Source: Bog-473 sp963828505
Lineage (GTDB): Bacteria > Actinomycetota > Acidimicrobiia > Acidimicrobiales > RAAP-2
Assembly: GCA_963828505.1 (NCBI GenBank)
Contig: CAWHFM010000012.1
Coordinates: 69,482 to 133,481 of the forward strand
Direction: 5' to 3'
DNA length: 64,000 nt
Below the pieces are notes generated by a model. It was not told where the DNA came from, did no database searches, and was given only the letters and a program-made list of their open reading frames with translations. Every line of letters begins with the position of its first letter. The first letter of the stretch is position 1. This document shows, one piece after another, positions 34,666-43,612 of the stretch. The translations under genes and the position numbers were made by a program.

Positions 34666-35221
34666 CGGATTGGGCCTTTCTCTCGTATCTCCGCTCTCTT
34701 GTTTACAGACGTGCAGTAATCCCGCAGTAAGCGTTTTGCCACGTGTCTGGGCGTCAACCGTCGGGATTGGTTTGCGCCTTACCGGCCCATTACCGGAGCC
34801 ACCTAGGGTGCGCTTCGGGCGATGGCTGTCGACCCGGCACAGCATCGACGTGTCGGCGTTCTGTCCGGTCTCGTGCGGTACAGCCCCGGCGACAGATGTG
34901 GACCCGCGCCACATGAGGACCGGATCGGGTAGGCGACTGTAGGAGGGCGGCTAGTGACGGCGACTCCGCCTCGGGCGACTGGAGTCGAGCGCACCCGAGT
35001 GAGCGCGCAACGGCGCTCGACGCCGTCCAAGGTCAAGCTCGCGAGAAGAGGATCCCGCCGGTCGGCGACCGCGCGCGCATCGGGCGCCCAGAAAGGCTGT
35101 CGAACCCGAGGTCGACCTGTTCCGGATCCTCGGGGGTCCGTCAGTCTCGGCCCGCCACGCCGTATTCGCTAGGAACACCCACTGACCGGATGCCGGAGCG
35201 CGGCCGCGGCTGCCACGGGCT
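34666..35221. other. intergenic stretch
   Basis: About 555 bases with no supported gene. GC rises through this interval toward the value of the right half of the window. Short frames near 35030-35180 look partly protein-like on + but lack starts. Confidence 0.4.
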
Positions 35222-35572
35222 TCACGCGCTCGTGTCGATGGCCATGGGATGTCGCGGCTGGTAGACGCCGATCTGGCCGCCGCCGGGAAGGTCGATTCTC
35301 GTCACGGACCCCCACCGCGCCTCTTCGACCTCGGAGCAGGCCACGCCTTTGGCTGCGAGTGTCTTCATCTCGCCGGCGAGATCGTCGCACATCATGTACA
35401 GATCTGCGCCCGTGGTTTCGGCGGGGTGGACCGCAACCTCGGCCGGCGGCAGGCGGAAGATCAACCATCCGCCCCCGGCGTCCACCGAGTCGAGCCCGAG
35501 CACCGTCGCCAGGAAGGAGCGATCGGCGTCGGCGTCCTTGCTGAACAGAATCAGGTGAGCACCAAAGATCAT
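35222..35572 (-). CDS. VOC-family (glyoxalase/dioxygenase fold) protein
   Basis: A 116-residue protein with the vicinal-oxygen-chelate fold pattern: AHLILFSKDADADRSFLATV and LGLDSVDAGGGWLIFRLP in the first module, then LYMMCDDLAGEMKTLAAKGV and the closing GGGQIGVYQPRHP in the second. Family members bind a metal and act as glyoxalases, dioxygenases or resistance proteins; the metal ligands here are His5 and a late Glu/His at best, so catalysis is uncertain. A single-gene unit on the minus strand, 110 bases from the SDR stop. Confidence 0.82.
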   Translation of the reverse strand: MIFGAHLILFSKDADADRSFLATVLGLDSVDAGGGWLIFRLPPAEVAVHPAETTGADLYMMCDDLAGEMKTLAAKGVACSEVEEARWGSVTRIDLPGGGQIGVYQPRHPMAIDTSA

Positions 35573-35683
35573 GTGTACATCCTGATGAACTGAAGGTGCG
35601 CAGGCAATGCCGGGCCGCCACGCGTCTCAGTGACGTTCCGAGACTGGAGCGGTGCAGTACGGCGCTGGGGCGGCGCCCGCAGA

Positions 35684-36457
35684 TCAGAACACGAAGTCCT
35701 CACCGGTCGCCCGGACGGTGATGTCGGCGATGGCCACGCCTGCGGGCTGGTCGATGACGTAGACGATCTGTGCCGCCAGCTCCTCGGGCGAGATGGCCCA
35801 GTACCGGACGTCGTCGGGATCCTGCATGGCGGCATCCATGGCGCCGAACCGGCTGGTCATGCGCTCCACGTTGTGGCCGGCCAGTGGCATCGCCGCGGCC
35901 AGGTCGATGATGCCGCCCAGCAGGCCCGTGCCCGGGACACCGGTCGGCCGCACCACCGTCACCTTGATCTTCCCTTGCGCCTCGACACGCAGGGCGTTGG
36001 TCAGGGTGATGACGGCCGCCTTCGTCGCGGCGTAGACGGCGGCGCCGGCGACGCCGTAGTTCCCGTAGATGGAGGCGATGTTTACGATGTGGCCGCTGCC
36101 CTGGCGCACCATGTGGTCGTAGACGGCGCAGATCCCGTGGAGGACGCCCTTCAGGTTGATGTCGATGCAGCGGTCCCACGCATCGGCCGCGCGCTCGTGA
36201 TCAGCCAGGAAGGCAAGCGGCATCACCCCCGCGTTGTTCACGAGGACGTCGACCCGGCCGTGCTCTTCGACGACCTGGTCGACGGCGGCCTGGACGGCCA
36301 TGCGGTCCGTGACGTCGACGACCCGGCAGCCCTCATCGTCGCGCACGTCGAACCCGACGACCGTCGCACCACGCTCGGACAACATCCGCGACGTGAGGAG
36401 GCCGAAACCTCCGGCGGCGCCCGTGACGACCGCGACCTTTCCCTCGACATGCGACAC
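35684..36457 (-). CDS. SDR-family oxidoreductase
   Basis: A short-chain dehydrogenase of 257 residues from a GTG at 36457 preceded by GGAGG. The cofactor motif is TGAAGGFG (11-18), the NNAGV motif is near 80, and the catalytic set is Ser in NIASIYG with YAATK. The C-terminal part includes a loop around GIIDLAAAMPLAGHN and no membrane segment. The ORF reaches 36568, but the extension crosses a TGTGACG tandem repeat and is unlikely to be coding. The substrate is unknown. The upstream neighbour is an LLM oxidoreductase on the same strand 50 bases away, so co-transcription is likely. Confidence 0.87.
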   Translation of the reverse strand: MSHVEGKVAVVTGAAGGFGLLTSRMLSERGATVVGFDVRDDEGCRVVDVTDRMAVQAAVDQVVEEHGRVDVLVNNAGVMPLAFLADHERAADAWDRCIDINLKGVLHGICAVYDHMVRQGSGHIVNIASIYGNYGVAGAAVYAATKAAVITLTNALRVEAQGKIKVTVVRPTGVPGTGLLGGIIDLAAAMPLAGHNVERMTSRFGAMDAAMQDPDDVRYWAISPEELAAQIVYVIDQPAGVAIADITVRATGEDFVF

Positions 36458-36473
36458 GACGACCTCCGTTCCC

Positions 36474-36500
36474 TGTGACGTGTGACGTGTGACGTGTGAC
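36474..36500. repeat. heptamer tandem repeat TGTGACG x 3.9
   Basis: Three exact TGTGACG units and a partial fourth, between the stop of the LLM gene and the ribosome site of the SDR. It lies 17 bases upstream of the SDR start codon, where slippage could alter spacing in the leader. Confidence 0.8.
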
Positions 36501-36507
36501 CCGACGG

Positions 36508-37383
36508 TCAGTCCCGGCCGATATCCGCCAGACGCGGCACAACCGGACCCCATGACTCCTCGAGCCATCGCGAGGGGTCGGGTCCCGTCGAACGCACCAC
36601 GACGGTGTCGGCGCCGGCCGTCGCCAGGGCCTCGGCATGGCGCACGATGGCGTCCGCACCGGCGTCCTCGGGCGAGTTGGCCAGCACCGTCACCTCAATC
36701 TCAGCGGGGTCGCGGCCGACAGCCTCGCAGTGGCCGCGCAGCACCCCGACCTTGTGCTCCACCGTCGAGGCATCGCCGATGAAGTTGCAGGCATCCGCGT
36801 ACTGCGCCACGAGTCGCAACGTCTTGCGCTCGCCGCCACCACCGATGAGGATACGCGGGCGCGGCCGGCTGACCGGCCTCGGCGAGCACAGTGTTTCGGC
36901 CAGCCGGTAGTGCTTCCCCTCGAACGGTCCGTCGTCGTCGCTCCACATCTGCTGGCAGATCCGCAGAGTCTCCTCGAGCCGCTCGTAGCGCTCGCGCAGC
37001 GGGGGGAACGGCACCCCGAGCCCGAGGTGCTCGCGCTCGTACCAGGCCGCACCCAGTCCGAGCTCGGCCCGCCCACCCGAGAGGACGTCGAGGGTCGTCA
37101 CGGTCTTGGCCAACAGGCCCGGGTGGCGATAGGTGACCCCGCCGACGAGCAGCCGGAAGCGCAGGTGCTCGGTCTTGGCCGCAGCGAACGAGAGCGTGGT
37201 GTACCCCTCGAGCATCGGCTCCTCCGCTGGCCACAGGAACTCCATCTGGAACCAGTGGTCCATCACCGACAGGGTGCGCACCCCGATCGCCTCGGCGGTC
37301 TGAGCCAGCGAGGCCCAGGTGGGCCCGATCGATTCGGGGCCTCCCGGCCAGGTGAAACGCGGGACGTGGACGTCGACGTGCAT
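36508..37383 (-). CDS. LLM-class F420-dependent oxidoreductase
   Basis: A luciferase-like TIM-barrel oxidoreductase of 291 residues. Typical segments are VMDHWFQ near 42, LLVGGVTYRHPGLLAKTVTT and LDVLSGGRAELGLGAAWYE (80-120), and PRILIGGGGERKTLRLVA near 180. These are the usual F420-binding landmarks of the actinobacterial branch. The start is the ATG at 37383, preceded by AGGAGG; the open frame continues far upstream as a shadow of the next gene. Two similar enzymes occur at 43613 and 54131. The substrate cannot be told from the sequence. Confidence 0.88.
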   Translation of the reverse strand: MHVDVHVPRFTWPGGPESIGPTWASLAQTAEAIGVRTLSVMDHWFQMEFLWPAEEPMLEGYTTLSFAAAKTEHLRFRLLVGGVTYRHPGLLAKTVTTLDVLSGGRAELGLGAAWYEREHLGLGVPFPPLRERYERLEETLRICQQMWSDDDGPFEGKHYRLAETLCSPRPVSRPRPRILIGGGGERKTLRLVAQYADACNFIGDASTVEHKVGVLRGHCEAVGRDPAEIEVTVLANSPEDAGADAIVRHAEALATAGADTVVVRSTGPDPSRWLEESWGPVVPRLADIGRD

Positions 37384-37473
37384 GGGTCCTCCTTCGGAGG
37401 CGAAGGGTAGCCGCGTCACCCCCGAGCACGTCCGACCCGGCCCCGGATGCCTCGACCTGATTACGCTCGTTGC

Positions 37474-38601
37474 ATGCCGCGGCCGGCGAGCACGATGTCG
37501 GTGACGGAGATCGCGGACACGGAGGACCCGGTCCTGCGGAACCTCCTCATTACCCAGCGCTACCACGACTTCGCGGTCGCCCTGCGTGACGGCGGCGCCG
37601 GGGTGGATGCGACCTGGTGTGCGTTCGCCGTCTGGGCCTCCAAGACCGCTGGCGCCACCATTCGCGGCGAGGTACTCCCGGTGCGAGCCCGGGAGCTCTT
37701 CGAACAGCACGACAAAGCGGCCGGCGGTGTCGTGGCGCGGTTCAACCACATGGTCGTGGACATGGTGCGCAAGAGGCTCTCGCACGACCACCTGGCACAG
37801 GTGGCGCAGTCGGTCACGGCCGACGTCTCCAAGTCCATCGCTGACGGCAACCAGCTCGTCTTCGCCGAGCTGGCACCCCTCTTCACCGTTCTGCTCGACG
37901 CGAGGGCGTCGTCGCCCGAGCCCAGCCGGGACGCGCTCATCGCCGCACTCAATCCCGCGCTCTCCTCGCTCGAGGACATCCGGGATGCCGCCGGTGTCGC
38001 CGACGCCTTCCGCGGCTACGTCGACGCTCTGTGCTCCCCCGGTGGGCGCGCGCCCACCGTCCTCCGGGCGAACGTGCTGGCGGTGGCCCACGAGCAGCAG
38101 CGCCTGCAACCGAAGATCGACGATGCCCTGAGCGCCGCCGTCACCGACACCATCAAGAAGGTGATCGAGGAGGACGTCGTCCACCACGTGCCGACCGGGG
38201 AGGCGCGCCGGCTGCTCGACGGGGCGACCGACGAGGTGTGCCAGGCCATGGACAAGGCGTGGGACACGGCCCTGACCGAGACCATCATGCAGCTGGCGAC
38301 CAAGACCGAGACCTTCGACCTGCGCCAGAACGTCCCACCGCTTCCCGGCGGGATGTTCCCGCCAGAGCTGAAGATCCTCACCGGAACTGATGCCGCCGCC
38401 ACGCTGGAGGCGTGGGACAGAACGGGCGGGACGGGCGCGCCCTCGGGCGCCCACGATTGGGCCGACCTGCACGACCGGATGAACTTCATCGTCAACCTGT
38501 TCCGCTCGCGTCAGCGCGAAGCCGCCCTCTTCGAGAAGCCGTTCACCGACGACCAGACGGCCGCGCTCGACCGCGGCGAAAAGCCCGAGGGACCTTACTG
38601 A
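37474..38601 (+). CDS. conserved hypothetical protein, all-alpha
   Basis: About 375 residues, strongly alpha-helical and soluble, with no signal peptide or membrane segment. Recognisable text includes RYHDFAVALRD, DATWCAFAVWASKTAGATIR and MNFIVNLFRSRQREAALF near the end, but I know no function for it. Start at 37474 or at the ATG seven codons later (37495). Its 3' end overlaps the 3' end of the convergent MpaB-family gene by seven bases. In related genomes such helical proteins are found with DUF2236 oxygenases, but that link is memory-based here. Confidence 0.7.
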   Translation: MPRPASTMSVTEIADTEDPVLRNLLITQRYHDFAVALRDGGAGVDATWCAFAVWASKTAGATIRGEVLPVRARELFEQHDKAAGGVVARFNHMVVDMVRKRLSHDHLAQVAQSVTADVSKSIADGNQLVFAELAPLFTVLLDARASSPEPSRDALIAALNPALSSLEDIRDAAGVADAFRGYVDALCSPGGRAPTVLRANVLAVAHEQQRLQPKIDDALSAAVTDTIKKVIEEDVVHHVPTGEARRLLDGATDEVCQAMDKAWDTALTETIMQLATKTETFDLRQNVPPLPGGMFPPELKILTGTDAAATLEAWDRTGGTGAPSGAHDWADLHDRMNFIVNLFRSRQREAALFEKPFTDDQTAALDRGEKPEGPY

Positions 38602-39740
38602 CCGCCCGCGCCCGGCCTGGTCGGGGGATGGAAGTTCCAGCGCGTCGCCAGCGACGTCGGCACCTCGAAGGCCGGCCGGCCGCCGTAACGCTCGGCCCCC
38701 ACGGCGAGCGCCAGCATGCCGAAGCCGATCCGGCTGGAGAGCCCGGCCAGGAGGCGGCGGTGCAGCCGCTCGGCCGACGTGAGCCGGGTCAGGCCGGCCA
38801 GCGGACGGAAGAACACCCGCGTCCAATCGGAAGGCGGTACCCCGAGGATGTCCGCCGTGGTGTCACCGACGTAGAAGCGCACCGTCGTGGCGGGCATACC
38901 GCGCACCCCGGGCGGGCAGAGCTGGCGGCCCTGGTCGAGCAGGGCTGCGGTCAGGTCCTTCCCGGCCTCGCTCGGTCCGAACTGGCGCCGGCGGACCTCG
39001 GGCATGAGCGGGCGCGTCTGCGCCCGGGTCAGGGGCAACAGATCGGGGCGCACCCCGAGGTGGTACCCGACGAGCGACCAGGCGAAGAGGTAATCGTCGG
39101 CCTCTTCCTCGGTGTAGACGACGCCGGTACGGTCGAACACCTCGAACACGACCTCGGTGAAGGTCAGAAGCGTCTCGAGCAGGTCCTCTTGGTTTATCGG
39201 CGTACCCCACGCGGGGTCCCACTCCGCTTGGGCCCGAGGGTCGTTGAGGATGAGCCAGCGCACCGCCGCGTGCATGAGACGCACGTGGCGCACGTCGGAG
39301 AAGCCGTGGGCGCCGTACTCGAGGCCGCCGGACTCCATCACGTCGAGATGGAATTGCGCCGTCTCGTTGAGCCGCCGCTTGGCGTCCGTCTCGAGCCGGG
39401 CCGTCAGCCCGAGGACCTGCACGCCGCGGCAGCAGGCGTAGGCGGAGGGAAGCGCGGCGGCGTAGAGCGCGGTGAACACGTGGGACCCCCAGCGGGCGAA
39501 GCACTCCTGACCGGCGGCCACGCCCTCCGGCTCGGCCCACGCCGGCGGTTCGTGGCGGGCGGCGAGATACGTCGCCAGCTTCGGGTCCATCTGCTCCTTC
39601 TGCTGCACGACGAGCGAGCGGAAGGCGGACGAGGCGTCGCCGGTGCCGCGGAACAGGTCGGCCACGACTTGGTCCGCCTCGGGGTCCCCGACGCGGCGGA
39701 GGCTGTCGAGGAACGCGTCGTCGAAGTCCGGCGATGTCAC
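38595..39740 (-). CDS. oxygenase MpaB / DUF2236 family protein
   Basis: A 381-residue protein of the MpaB/Lcp-like DUF2236 family, haem-b oxygenases that include fungal MpaB and latex-clearing protein. Family landmarks include WGSHVFTALYAAALPSAYAC, DVRHVRLMHAAVRWLI near 160-175 and the PINQEDLLETLLTFT segment. His and Arg in these helices are the likely haem ligand and contact. The GTG at 39740 overlaps the stop of the large cyclase gene upstream (GTGA), so it is translationally coupled to it. No substrate can be inferred. Confidence 0.85.
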   Translation of the reverse strand: MTSPDFDDAFLDSLRRVGDPEADQVVADLFRGTGDASSAFRSLVVQQKEQMDPKLATYLAARHEPPAWAEPEGVAAGQECFARWGSHVFTALYAAALPSAYACCRGVQVLGLTARLETDAKRRLNETAQFHLDVMESGGLEYGAHGFSDVRHVRLMHAAVRWLILNDPRAQAEWDPAWGTPINQEDLLETLLTFTEVVFEVFDRTGVVYTEEEADDYLFAWSLVGYHLGVRPDLLPLTRAQTRPLMPEVRRRQFGPSEAGKDLTAALLDQGRQLCPPGVRGMPATTVRFYVGDTTADILGVPPSDWTRVFFRPLAGLTRLTSAERLHRRLLAGLSSRIGFGMLALAVGAERYGGRPAFEVPTSLATRWNFHPPTRPGAGGQ

Positions 39741-42628
39741 CGCGTCGCCAGCGCGGCGCGTGCCGCGTCGAGGCCGAGGCTCGGCCCACCGGAGGCGAGC
39801 CGGGCCGACAGCGCCTCGAGATCACGCCGCACGTCGGGCGGGGAGCCGTGGAGCTGTGCCCATTCGGTCAGCGCCCGCAGCTCCAGCATGCGGGCGCCCT
39901 GGGCCCGGGCAACGGCGACGGCCGCCGCATAGTCGCTGGCCGCGGCCGCACCCTGGCCGGCACGCGCGCGAAGCCCCGCCCGCACGCGCAGGAGGGCAGA
40001 TTCGCAGAACCGCTCCCCCGAGGCGCCCATGGTCGCCGCCGCGTCGGCCAGCAGAGCGAAGGCCCGGTCCAACCCCACGCGCTCGTCGTCGGCCAGGACC
40101 ATGAGGAAGTAGGGCCGAAGCAGCGGGCCGGGCACCTCAGGCTCCTCGTCGCCTTCGCCGGCCCACCAGAGCAGCGAGCGAGCCCACTGCCGCCATTGCC
40201 GCGTGCTGACCTCGTCCGAGAGGTCCCACGCCTCGCGGCACAGTCGTACGACGGTGTCCCGGTCCCCGTCGAGCTGGGCCATGACGGCGAACGTCACCGC
40301 GACGACGGCCACGGCCTGGGGGACGGCGCGGTTGCGGGCGAGGGTGAGGGCGTCCTCGGCGACCTCCCGGGCCAGCGCCGCCTCTCCCGTCAGCCAGCAG
40401 GCGAGCGCGCTGGCGACCCGGGGCGCGACCAAAGCGAGGAGCTCGACCGACTGCACGGGCGCCAGAGCGGCCAAGCTCTCCTCGAGCGGGAGGCCGCTGT
40501 CGGCGGAGGCGACGCGCATGCGCGCCAGGCCGTCGCCCACCTCGCCCTGCCAGATTTGCACCGTGGCCTCGAACATGGCGATGACGTGGAGGAACCATTG
40601 TTCGCCCAGCGCCTCGGCCTCCTGGCGCGCCCGGGCGAGGATGGCGCCGAGCTGGTCGTAGGCCGCGCTGGCCTGCCACCACGGTACCAGCACCATGTAA
40701 TTGCGCAGCAGTGTGGTCCGGTCGCCCAGCTGGCGCGCCAGCTCCTCCACCCGCTCGGACTCGGTCAGGGTCTCGGGATGGGCCTGGTCCACGGCGGTCA
40801 GGCAGATGACGAGCCGACTCCGCGACTTGAGCTCGGTCCGGTCGCGCTCGTCTTCGGGCAGCCGCGGCAGCAGACGCAGTACCTCGCGCTCGTGCCCGGC
40901 CGCTTCCTGAAAGCGCGCGTTCTTGCGGGCGTTGCGGCCTGCCTGCTGCCACAGTGATACCGCCTCGACCGCCCGGCCGGCCGCGCCGAGATGGTAGGCG
41001 GCGATCTCGGGCCGGGACTGCGCCAAACCGCTCTCGAGGTACATGCTCCCGACCGCGCCGTGGATACGCACTCGGTCTGGCCGCATGACCGAGCGGTAGG
41101 ACGCCTCGTGGAACAGGGCGTGGCGGAATTGCAACACCTCCGCCTGCCCCTCGACCGGCTCGACGACGGCGTGGTCGATCAGGCTGATCAGGTTCGAATT
41201 AAGGCAGGCCTCGTCCATTCCCGCCGCGGCCACCAGGACGGGCCGCTCGAACGTGCGCCCGATCACCGAGGCCGACTGGGCCACCTGCCTGGCGTCGCCG
41301 AGGCGGTCGAGCCGGGCCGCGATCACCTCGGTGATGGAGCTGGGCATCGGCACGGCCGGGTCGGGCTCACGCTCGGCCACGGAGCGGACCAGCTCCTCGA
41401 GGAACAGCGGTACCCCGTCGGCCCGCGCCACCAGCGCTTCGCGGGTCTCCGGATTGAGCTCGGACGACCCCGGCAGCCGTCCCAGCAGGTGGCGCGCCGC
41501 TTCGGCGCTCAGCCCCACGAGGGCGTGGTGCGCATCGGGCCGAAAGTTCGGGTCCTCGGCGAGTTCGGGCCGGCTCGTGACGAGCACGAGCATCGGGCGC
41601 CCGCCCCTGGCCATCAGTTGCGCCGCCTCCAGCGTGCTCGGGTCGGCCCAGTGGCCGTCCTCCACCACCAAGAGCGCGGGTCCTGCCGCGACGAGCTCGT
41701 CGGCCCACGGCGCGACCTCGAGCGGCGTGGCCGGTGTCTCCCCCATGACGGCGCCGAAGGGATGCAGCGGGCTGAGCGACTCGCGGCGACTGCAGTAGAC
41801 GGTCCGCACCGGGTGCCCCCGGCCTTCGAGGTCCCGGGCGAACTCCAGGACCTGGCGTGACTTGCCGATGCCCGGCTCTCCCGTGAGGAGCGCGAGCCGG
41901 GCCGTCGCGCCCGGCCCTGCCACTCCGGTCCACTGCTCCTCCAGCCAGTCCGCCGTGGCGGGTCGCCGCACGAAGGCGGCGAGCGGCTTCGCCTCGAGAC
42001 GGTGACGTGCGGCGCGGCGGCGCACGACGACGTACCCCGGCGTCGGCTTGGGAATCCCGTTGAGCGAGAGCAATCCGAGGGACTCCAGGTCGAAGTAGCC
42101 GAGGACGAGCTCCGCCGTGTCACCGCTGATCACGACCTGGCCGGGCCGGCCGACGGACTGCAGGCGCGAGGCGATATGCGGCACCTGTCCCCACACGTCG
42201 GGCGGCCGGTCGTTGCCCCCTGCCGTCACGGAGGCGACCACGACTTCGCCGGTGTGGATGCCCACCCGGGCTTGGAGGTCGGCGAGCCCGAGCTCGGCTG
42301 GGAGCTCCCGGGTGAGCTTCGCCACCTCGACGACGACGCCCAGTGCGGCGTCCACCGCGTCCCGGCTCGCCGACTCGACCGCGATCGGGTATCCGAAGTA
42401 GATCACCGCCCCGTCGCCCTGGAACTGCGACACCATGCCGCCGTGCGCCCGGACGACGGAGGCGACGCGGTGCTGGTACGCGTCGAGCACCTCTCGCCAG
42501 TCCTCGGGGTCCAGGGCCGACGCCAGCGCGGTCGAATCCGCCAGGTCGGTGAAGACGACCGTGAGCTGCCGCCGCTCGTCCGGCCCCACCTCCACCGGGA
42601 AGGGCGAGTTGGCCGACGAGACCGTCAC
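39737..42628 (-). CDS. cyclase-homology domain - AAA ATPase - TPR regulator
   Basis: About 963 residues from a GTG at 42628; an ATG at 42739 adds a doubtful Arg/Gly-rich stretch. Residues 20-205 form a class III cyclase-homology domain with metal residues Asp28 (FTDLADST) and Asp72 (GDG). The purine-binding Lys is Gln70 (QFQGDG), and the later adenine-contact segment is DVWGQVPHIASRL, so nucleotide specificity or activity is doubtful. The ATPase follows, with P-loop GEPGIGKS at 250-257 and LLVVEDGHWAD as Walker B. The C-terminal half is TPR-like. Its stop overlaps the mpaB-like start. This pairs a sensory ATPase with an oxygenase. Confidence 0.85.
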   Translation of the reverse strand: MTVSSANSPFPVEVGPDERRQLTVVFTDLADSTALASALDPEDWREVLDAYQHRVASVVRAHGGMVSQFQGDGAVIYFGYPIAVESASRDAVDAALGVVVEVAKLTRELPAELGLADLQARVGIHTGEVVVASVTAGGNDRPPDVWGQVPHIASRLQSVGRPGQVVISGDTAELVLGYFDLESLGLLSLNGIPKPTPGYVVVRRRAARHRLEAKPLAAFVRRPATADWLEEQWTGVAGPGATARLALLTGEPGIGKSRQVLEFARDLEGRGHPVRTVYCSRRESLSPLHPFGAVMGETPATPLEVAPWADELVAAGPALLVVEDGHWADPSTLEAAQLMARGGRPMLVLVTSRPELAEDPNFRPDAHHALVGLSAEAARHLLGRLPGSSELNPETREALVARADGVPLFLEELVRSVAEREPDPAVPMPSSITEVIAARLDRLGDARQVAQSASVIGRTFERPVLVAAAGMDEACLNSNLISLIDHAVVEPVEGQAEVLQFRHALFHEASYRSVMRPDRVRIHGAVGSMYLESGLAQSRPEIAAYHLGAAGRAVEAVSLWQQAGRNARKNARFQEAAGHEREVLRLLPRLPEDERDRTELKSRSRLVICLTAVDQAHPETLTESERVEELARQLGDRTTLLRNYMVLVPWWQASAAYDQLGAILARARQEAEALGEQWFLHVIAMFEATVQIWQGEVGDGLARMRVASADSGLPLEESLAALAPVQSVELLALVAPRVASALACWLTGEAALAREVAEDALTLARNRAVPQAVAVVAVTFAVMAQLDGDRDTVVRLCREAWDLSDEVSTRQWRQWARSLLWWAGEGDEEPEVPGPLLRPYFLMVLADDERVGLDRAFALLADAAATMGASGERFCESALLRVRAGLRARAGQGAAAASDYAAAVAVARAQGARMLELRALTEWAQLHGSPPDVRRDLEALSARLASGGPSLGLDAARAALATR

Positions 42629-42783
42629 CGCCCGACCCCCGGATCCGCGCGCCCCAACCCGCTCCCCAAGGGTGCTGACACGGATGAAATATACGCCCAA
42701 CCAGCGTTCGGACGGATGCGGAGGGCGCCGCCCCGGCATCGTCCATTCCCCCGGACCCGCGCGCGTTCTCTAGGCTGCCCCCC

Positions 42784-43591
42784 GTGCGAACCGGAGCCGG
42801 GTGGCGAGCAGCGGCCTTCGTGACCATCGGTCTGGCCTTGGCGCCGGCCGTCGGCCTGGCGTGGAACAGCGGGTTCGGCCCTGCGGCATCGGCCGCGGCC
42901 GTCGCCCAGCCGCCGACCCTCGTCACGCCCGAGTCCACGACGTCCACGACGACTCCCACGACGACCTCCAGCACATCGACGTCCACCACGACCACCACCA
43001 CGACGGCGCCCCCTTCCACGACGACCACGAGCAACCCGACGACCACGACCACGAGCCACCCAACGACAGACCACGATCGCGCCGGCCTCGTCCTCGTCGA
43101 GCTCGGTCCCGTGGGGGTGGATCGTCCTGGCCGTCGTGATCGTCGCGTTGGCCGTCGTGGTCGCACTGCTCATCGCCCGCTCCCGACGTCAGGGACGGGA
43201 GGCGGAGTGGCGGCGGTCGACACTGGCGGCGGTCGCGGCAGCAGAGTTGGCCCGCGACCTCGTCCTCAACCAGTCTCCGTCGGACGACGCCCAACGCCGC
43301 GCCAGCGTGACCGCTCAGGTCGACGAGGCGGCAGGCGCGCTGGAGCAGCTCGCCGGCGTCGCCGTCGACGAATCCGAAGGAACCCTGAGCAGCCGGAGCG
43401 CCGAGAGCCTGCGGGGCCTGTCCTTCGCGGTGGAGGCCGACCACCTCCTGCACTCCGGCGGCGAGCCTCCGACCGGGGCGCAACTGGCAGCGGCCGACGA
43501 GGCCCGCCGTCGCCGCCAGGCCGAAGTCGACGCGGCGTTGGGCCGGCTGAAGCAGGCCATCAGGCCGCCGCCGGCTTCGAATAGACGCTGA
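42784..43591 (+). pseudogene. signal peptide - Thr-rich linker - TM - cytoplasmic domain protein, frameshifted
   Basis: From the GTG at 42784 a signal-peptide-like start (residues 1-38) leads into a Thr/Ser/Pro-rich linker (about 45-95). The frame then degenerates near 43069. In the next frame the text continues as TTIAPASSSS, PWGWIVLAVVIVALAVVVA (a membrane helix) and a charged cytoplasmic domain to 43591 (LARDLVLNQSPSDDAQRR). Removing one base near 43069 joins them into about 269 residues. The G in ACGACAGACCACG is the likely extra base. Possible true frameshift or assembly indel. The function is unknown; it is divergent from the cyclase gene. Confidence 0.65.
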
Positions 43592-43612
43592 GCGGACTCG
43601 CTCCCGCCCCGT

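Noticed and set aside
36508..38826. 772-codon minus-strand open frame spanning LLM gene and beyond
   Set aside because: Only the last 291 codons are protein-like, with a Shine-Dalgarno at the ATG at 37383. The rest is antisense to the 375-residue gene.
42906..43065. Thr-rich repeat as a simple-sequence mobile element
   Set aside because: It is a low-complexity linker in a secreted protein and codes in frame.
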